Part shown: one piece after another, positions 59,698 through 64,000 of the stretch
Layout: each line of letters starts with the position of its first letter
How positions within the stretch are numbered: position 1 is the stretch's first letter
Assembly (NCBI GenBank): GCA_002224055.1
Contig: AZLU01000023.1
Coordinates: 248,001 to 312,000, forward strand
Direction of reading: 5' to 3'
DNA from: Pezizomycotina sp. ARF18
Taxonomy: Eukaryota > Ascomycota
DNA: 64,000 nt
Translations under genes and position numbers: made by a program
Notes under the pieces: generated by a model
Database searches by the model: none
The model's input: the letters and a program-made list of their open reading frames with translations, nothing else
What the model was told of the DNA's origin: nothing

Positions 59698-60670
59698 CTT
59701 GCTGTACGAATAAGCTCGTGACTGTCCCGTGTTTCTCAATGAAGCTGCGAGTAATGATGACGGCGAAGGCGAAGAAGTCGTTTGCACTGGGAGTGGTGGT
59801 TTTCGGAGGTGAGGAAAGGAAGAGAAGCAGAGGCGCCTCTCAAGAGAGGCCTCGGCGTATGAAATGAGTCGATGCACGCTGGGTGATTTTTTTTTTTTTT
59901 TCTCCCTCAAACTCTGCTATAACTTCCTTCTGGAAGAATAAGGTGGTGATTGGCTGTGATATATGTATATACTTAAGTAGTTTGTAAATAAAGTATGCAA
60001 GTGTGTTGTGACGGAAAGATGCAAGGATCGGGCCCGAAAAAAAAAAAAAAAAAAAAAAAAAACTTCTTTACGCGTCGATCACATGATACCGTGTCTTAGC
60101 ACGCAATTTTTCCATATGCGGCAATATCGACCGTCTCGAGAAACTCGATGCGGCAGAAAGCTGCTCAACACTGAGCAGGTACGTCTACTGCTTCTCAGAC
60201 AACTATCGAGATAATTCTGCAGATATCCAATCCGGTGAGAACTACCCTTACGAGGAACTTGCAAATACTCGATATTTCTCCTAGGATTGACATCGTGACC
60301 ATAGATAGAATAAGCTAAATGGATTCGGGGAAAGCTTTTTGCCCGAAAATTACAAACGTCCGGAAAGTTTGAAAACAGCGCACGGGGAACGCAGCTTCTG
60401 CTTCCAAAAAAAAAAAAAAATTTTTTTTTGGCACCACTTTGGTAATTTTAATTTTTCGAAAAATATATTCAAAAAAAAAAAAAAAAAAAAAATTTTTTTT
60501 CCATCCTGCAACATTCTTGGCCTCCCTAACAAGTATCTCAAGAAAAACTTCACAAATTTTCTCAAGCGCTTTTTTACAGGTCAATACTGTCATCAGAGGC
60601 GACCAAGTTCATCGGAGAGTGATACATGGAGGTGAATATCATGGTCGCTCACGCTTTCCTATTCTCTTAG
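59698..60670. other. Intergenic with clustered A/T homopolymers
   Basis: Contains the ligase promoter and T15 (59887-59901), A26 (60037-60062), A15 followed by T9 (60406-60429) and A22 followed by T8 (60471-60500). No complete gene. The right end includes an intron tail whose acceptor (CTCTTAG, 60664-60670) precedes the uS9 exon. Confidence 0.5.
60406..60500. repeat. Two A-T mirror homopolymer blocks
   Basis: A15T9 and, about 40 bp on, A22T8. Each can fold on itself, and the two can pair with each other. They may mark a break or replication-slippage hotspot left of the truncated uS9 copy. Confidence 0.7.
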
Positions 60671-60945
60671 GTTTACGAACCCGTTCTGGTCCTCATCCCA
60701 ACAAGTTCACCAACGTCGACATCCGCGTCCGCGTCACCGGTGGTGATCACACTTCCCGGATCTACGCCATCCGCCAGGCCATCGTCAAGTTAATCGTCGC
60801 CTACTACTAAAAATACGTCGACGAGCACTCGAAGAACCACCTGAAGGCTACGCTCCTCCAGTACGACAGGTCGCTGCTGGTCGCCGAGAATCGTAGGTGT
60901 GAACCGAAGAAGTTTGGCGGTCCGGGAGCAAGAGCCCGTTTCCAG
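60671..60945 (+). pseudogene. Ribosomal protein uS9 (RPS16) C-terminal exon, decayed
   Basis: An exon behind a 3' splice site reads VYEPVLVL, then [32 protein letters not shown], a TAA stop, [20 protein letters not shown] and [13 protein letters not shown]. This is the second half of uS9 (eukaryotic S16) of the small ribosomal subunit. The stop replaces the near-invariant Gln before KYVDE (CAA or CAG to TAA by C-to-T change), one base is missing near 60690, and several near-invariant positions are altered (GGGH to GGDH). The first half of the gene is absent upstream, although an intron acceptor is retained, so this is a DNA-level duplicate rather than a retrocopy. A working uS9 must lie elsewhere. 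The terminal KSYR is not recognisable. Confidence 0.75.
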
Positions 60946-61189
60946 TACGTCCTATTACACCCTCACCCCGTTCGGATTATTGGTTTGAAGGTTGCAAAGG
61001 CTAATAGAGGGAAAACGTATAAAATCTTAGAGAGAGCAAGGACCAATTCAAGAAGAACTACAAGGAGATCCAGACCCGGAAGGTACGAGAATCTCTTTAG
61101 CGGTCTACTCGTATTTCCCTCAATTGGATGTTTCGCTTCTCGCCAATCACTTTGCTAACATTTACTTTTGGTGGATTACAGTCCACACC

Positions 61190-62383
61190 ATGTCAACCAT
61201 AAATCGCAAAGCTTGTCGAAATGTTTTCGTTTACAATGGGTCGTCTCGGGAGCTGATTGGTGGCTTATGCCAAAGCGGCTCGATTACCAATAAGTCCTTC
61301 CTTGACATGATATCCATCCTCATCATTTGCGAGGGGCAGTATACCGTCACGCACAACGGCTCGGTTGTCACGGCAACGAATGAGCCCCTCGAGCTGGGTA
61401 ATTACCATGTCGTCACTGAAGGTTTGTACCCATTTCAGCTGATCAGCTTTTAGATTGAGGACATGGCTGAAGCAGAAGTAGGCGAAATCAACGTGAACGA
61501 TGAGTTCTTCCTTTCTCGCGTTCTCAGCTTCAGTGTTTCCGGTAGTGAGGGAAGCGGTTTCAAAGATGATGTTCGGAGCCGTGATCAGCGTTGTGTCATT
61601 ACTGGTCAAATCAATGAAAATGCTCAAGACGGGGTCTGGAGTGGTTACCATGCGGCCCATGTTTTCCCGGTGGCGCTGGAGCAGGTGTTTGTGGTTCTGG
61701 ATATGATCGGTGGATCACTGAAGATTTGGAAGGAAGGAATAAGATCAATTCGGCACAAAACGGACTCCTAATGCTCGCACATATCCACGCAGACTTTGAC
61801 AATTATTTGTTTTCGATAAATCCGGATGTAAGTGGCTAAATGCTAGCTCTATCGAGCTCCTTGACAAGACATAGCCATTTCTGCTAACAACTTGCATACC
61901 TCTAGGACGGTTACAAGGTTACGTCCTTCTTGAGGAATTCTCATTCAATCGACGGCAAGGTACTGGATCCAGTGTGCAGGACGGATGAGATGCGCGCCGG
62001 GTCAGCGACGAACTTCTTCGTTGGCATTTAGGCAAGCGGTCTTAGCAATATGCGTGGGGCTGGGGCTCCTGTGTTCGACTTCAACTTCCCCCCTGGCACG
62101 GACGTGATGGGCGAGATTTTGGCTGGGCCACATGCTGGTTTACGAATGGAAACGGAGCTGGAGGCACGCCTTCGCTTCGTTAACCCAGGCGCTCATGACA
62201 TCTCTACTTAAGGAGTACCCTGAGGTCACACAAGCCGACCTGCTGCCCAGCATGACGCTCCTGGATGTTAAACTTGAAAAAAAAAATGATAATCGGCGGA
62301 GACAACGGGCTGGGTATTACTTATCATCGAGATGTTCCGTATTTCGTGCCGCAATTCGCATAGCTCCGGAGTTACTTTTATAG
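61190..62383 (+). CDS. HNH nuclease-domain protein of fungal type, interrupted
   Basis: From an ATG at 61190 behind an ATTACAG acceptor the frame reads VYNGSSRELIGGLCQSGSIT and NEPLELGNYHVVTEG, the N-terminal domain of common fungal HNH proteins. Next, RDQRCVITGQINENAQDG and YHAAHVFPVAL (about 61580-61680) carry the conserved Cys and the His of the HNH_2 core. INSAQNGLLMLAHIHADFDN (about 61748-61806) supplies the Asn, and DGYKVTSFLRNSH, NMRGAGAPVFDFNFPPGTD and MGEILAGPHAGLRMETELEA follow to about 62165. An intron (GTAAGT, about 61828, to TCTAG, about 61905) is retained. One in-frame stop lies before NMRGAG and a few frame changes occur. Members are often located in variable regions; their biological role is unknown. 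Its upstream part may extend to about 60950, directly after the uS9 remnant and in the same frame. Confidence 0.72.
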
Positions 62384-63540
62384 AAGATCAATTAGTGTAT
62401 TATTATTATATTTTTTCTCTAGGAAAAATCAAATGAGAATATCATGGACTATCTCAATCCGAGACATCGGAGAGAAATCAAAAACGTCAAAATGTTCGAG
62501 ATTTTCTGATTAAAGGTGGGCATAACGGTATTGTTGAGACCGCGATTACGTGGCCCAAGTTCAGAATCCATGATACTTAGGGATCTATCCAATGGTACAT
62601 GTTGTGAGTAATTCACTATTTCCTGGTAATCGGATAACTCCCTATACTGCTTCCCCCAGCATATTGATCAGTGTAACTTTTTAAGATTACTTGACTTCCA
62701 CCTGCTGTATATCACCAGAAATCTTTCAGAGTTGTGACATTTAGTTTCCCGGGTGGATCCGTACCATGTCGAAAAGTTTTCAATGAGAGAAAGGAAGGAT
62801 ATACATGCTTTAGATAAAGTGATTTTGTTTCCATAGCACGACGATTATAATTTTGCAACATACACAAATGTATATTGCAAGACAATAATGACATGACGAA
62901 AATAGTTTTGAATAAGGGAAGTTCAACGTGATATTTAACTGGTGGATAACTGTGTACTCCTAAGAAAAGCCCTCTCCTCACCTTTCCAATTTTTTTATTC
63001 GCTTGAAGCAAGACCTGACTAATTTCTAGGAATTGCGAAAGAATTCTCAATCCCTTTTTTTTAAAAAAAAATAAAAAAAAAAATAACAACGCTAGAACTT
63101 CCTGTACTAGTGGATCAATGCCCAACACCTTATACTCGCCGAGCTCGACTACGTATACTTTCGCGCTACCCCAAATGTCGTCGGTCTGCAAGTTCCCTTG
63201 AGTCTCTACAGGAGCTAGGGTCGCCTTCAAACGCTACATCCTTTAACCGCGCCTTGTTCAGAGACTGCCCTCGCGATACAGAGAATGAGTGAGAAGTACG
63301 GCTGCATCCTTTGTTAGCAAGTCTTACTAGAGAGGCCGCAGATCCTGAGACCTCTATACCCGTATGAATTCTCCTTTGAAGGGGAGAGTTACGGCGGAAC
63401 CGTCGATAAGCTCAACCATATACCCCTCGTTTAAAGAGAACGGGTCGTGCTTGGGTCTCAACGTTTAAATTATTTTATACCCGGTCGAGGCTAATTTCTT
63501 TCCCTCTTGCAACGATATCAAGTTTTAATTAATATATACC
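62384..63540. other. AT-rich region, no supported gene
   Basis: The 172-codon minus-strand frame at 62712-63230 contains poly-Phe/Lys produced by the T/A tracts at about 63055-63084 and shows no motif. I do not accept it as a gene. Confidence 0.45.
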
Positions 63541-63750
63541 GCAGCAAGACATGATTGGTTTGTGGCAGCACGACATGATGGAACAACATGAGATGCTGAT
63601 TTCCTAGCAGCATAAGATGACGGTTTTCGTGACAACACGCGATGTTGGTACCAAGATAAGATGTTGATCGCAACAGCACGAGATGTCGGTGTGCAAATAG
63701 GATGTTTAGCACGAGATGTTAAACATAAAACAAGACATACACTGCAAGAT
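63541..63750. repeat. Degenerate minisatellite, core AGCACGAGATGTTG
   Basis: Units of about 20-25 bp with a recurring core AGCA(C/A)GA(C/G)ATGATG or AGCACGAGATGTTGG occur about eight times with many differences. Both unit length and sequence vary, so it is old. Confidence 0.65.
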
Positions 63751-63783
63751 AAGCAGCAACCTATCAGGCGTTAGCTTATTATA

Positions 63784-63899
63784 TACCTTTTAAGCGAGAT
63801 TTCCCTTGTAAATAAGTTTTTTCTCTTATAATTTTACTCTTTACCTTATAAGCGAGATTTTCCCTTCTAAACGAGTTTTTACCTTATAATTTACTCTTA
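63784..63899. repeat. 58-bp tandem duplication, two copies
   Basis: The block starting TACCTTTTAAGCGAGATTT is repeated at 63842 as TACCTTATAAGCGAGATTTT, with similar ends (TTATAATTT...ACTCTT). The period is 58 bp and the copies differ by small indels and substitutions. The sequence is very AT-rich and continues so to the window edge, so more copies may lie beyond it. Confidence 0.75.
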
Positions 63900-64000
63900 C
63901 CTTCTATTTTTTTAATAAAAAAATCTTTATTTAATAAACTCTATAAATTATTAAATAACCTCTTCTTTTAATATTCCTTCTCTCTTTTTTCTAAAATAAT

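Noticed and set aside
62712-63230. 172-codon minus-strand frame
   Set aside because: Contains poly-Phe/Lys from homopolymers and no domain; the surrounding DNA is AT-rich and repeat-like.

Overview
The window reads as nuclear DNA of a filamentous ascomycete (Pezizomycotina-like). The support is short GT-AG introns (roughly 50-120 nt) with CTAAC/TACTAAT-type branch points, TATA boxes about 60-210 nt upstream of starts, A-rich contexts before ATG, long A/T homopolymer tracts, and fungal-typical families: a PhoD phosphatase, an ARB_00930-type beta-lactamase-like hydrolase, a ferric-reductase-like protein, Pol4 with a BRCT domain, HNH_2 proteins and large membrane/ankyrin proteins. I cannot name the species. 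I found no convincing tRNA, rRNA, CRISPR array, LTR element or other virus-derived element.

Layout. 1-10 kb: an AT-rich leader, a Zn2Cys6-like/ankyrin gene (1.6-3.5 kb), an unassignable coding-like stretch (5.1-6.2 kb), a CYTH/thiamine-triphosphatase-like gene (7.4-8.1 kb) and a small RNase III-fold gene (8.8-9.4 kb). 10-20 kb: a long, heavily interrupted cysteine-rich and low-complexity, probably extracellular, protein (10.1-15.5 kb), an intact 55-aa zinc-ribbon microgene (16.4 kb) and weak gene remnants. 20-31 kb: secreted PhoD (+), secreted beta-lactamase-like hydrolase (-), an intact 97-aa orphan (-) and a nuclear-looking protein whose C-terminal half resembles a PD-(D/E)XK fold (+). 31-40 kb: a ferric-reductase-like gene (-), a small decayed gene (-) and a 5.6-kb membrane/ankyrin gene (+). 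40-49 kb: the cohesin regulator PDS5 and an orphan gene. 52-60 kb: a small secreted protein, then DNA polymerase X (POL4) and DNA ligase I (CDC9/LIG1) facing each other tail to tail. 60-64 kb: a truncated ribosomal protein uS9 copy, an HNH nuclease-like gene and tandem repeats at the right edge.

How they relate. PDS5, Pol4 and ligase I are nuclear chromosome-maintenance genes. PhoD, the beta-lactamase-like hydrolase, the 52-kb protein and the cysteine-rich protein carry signal-peptide-like starts and would act outside the cell or in the secretory route. Nothing indicates operons or a metabolite cluster.

Main caution. Almost every long gene, including ones expected to be essential (PDS5, ligase I), is broken by single-base reading-frame shifts, while motifs and splice sites stay intact. 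That pattern fits uncorrected indels in the assembly better than real gene death. Two places differ, because they carry in-frame stops of the C-to-T kind: the uS9 copy at 60.7-60.9 kb and the small minus-strand gene at 33.5-33.8 kb. Those look like real decay. Gene ends below are therefore outer limits of recognisable coding sequence, not clean ORFs.
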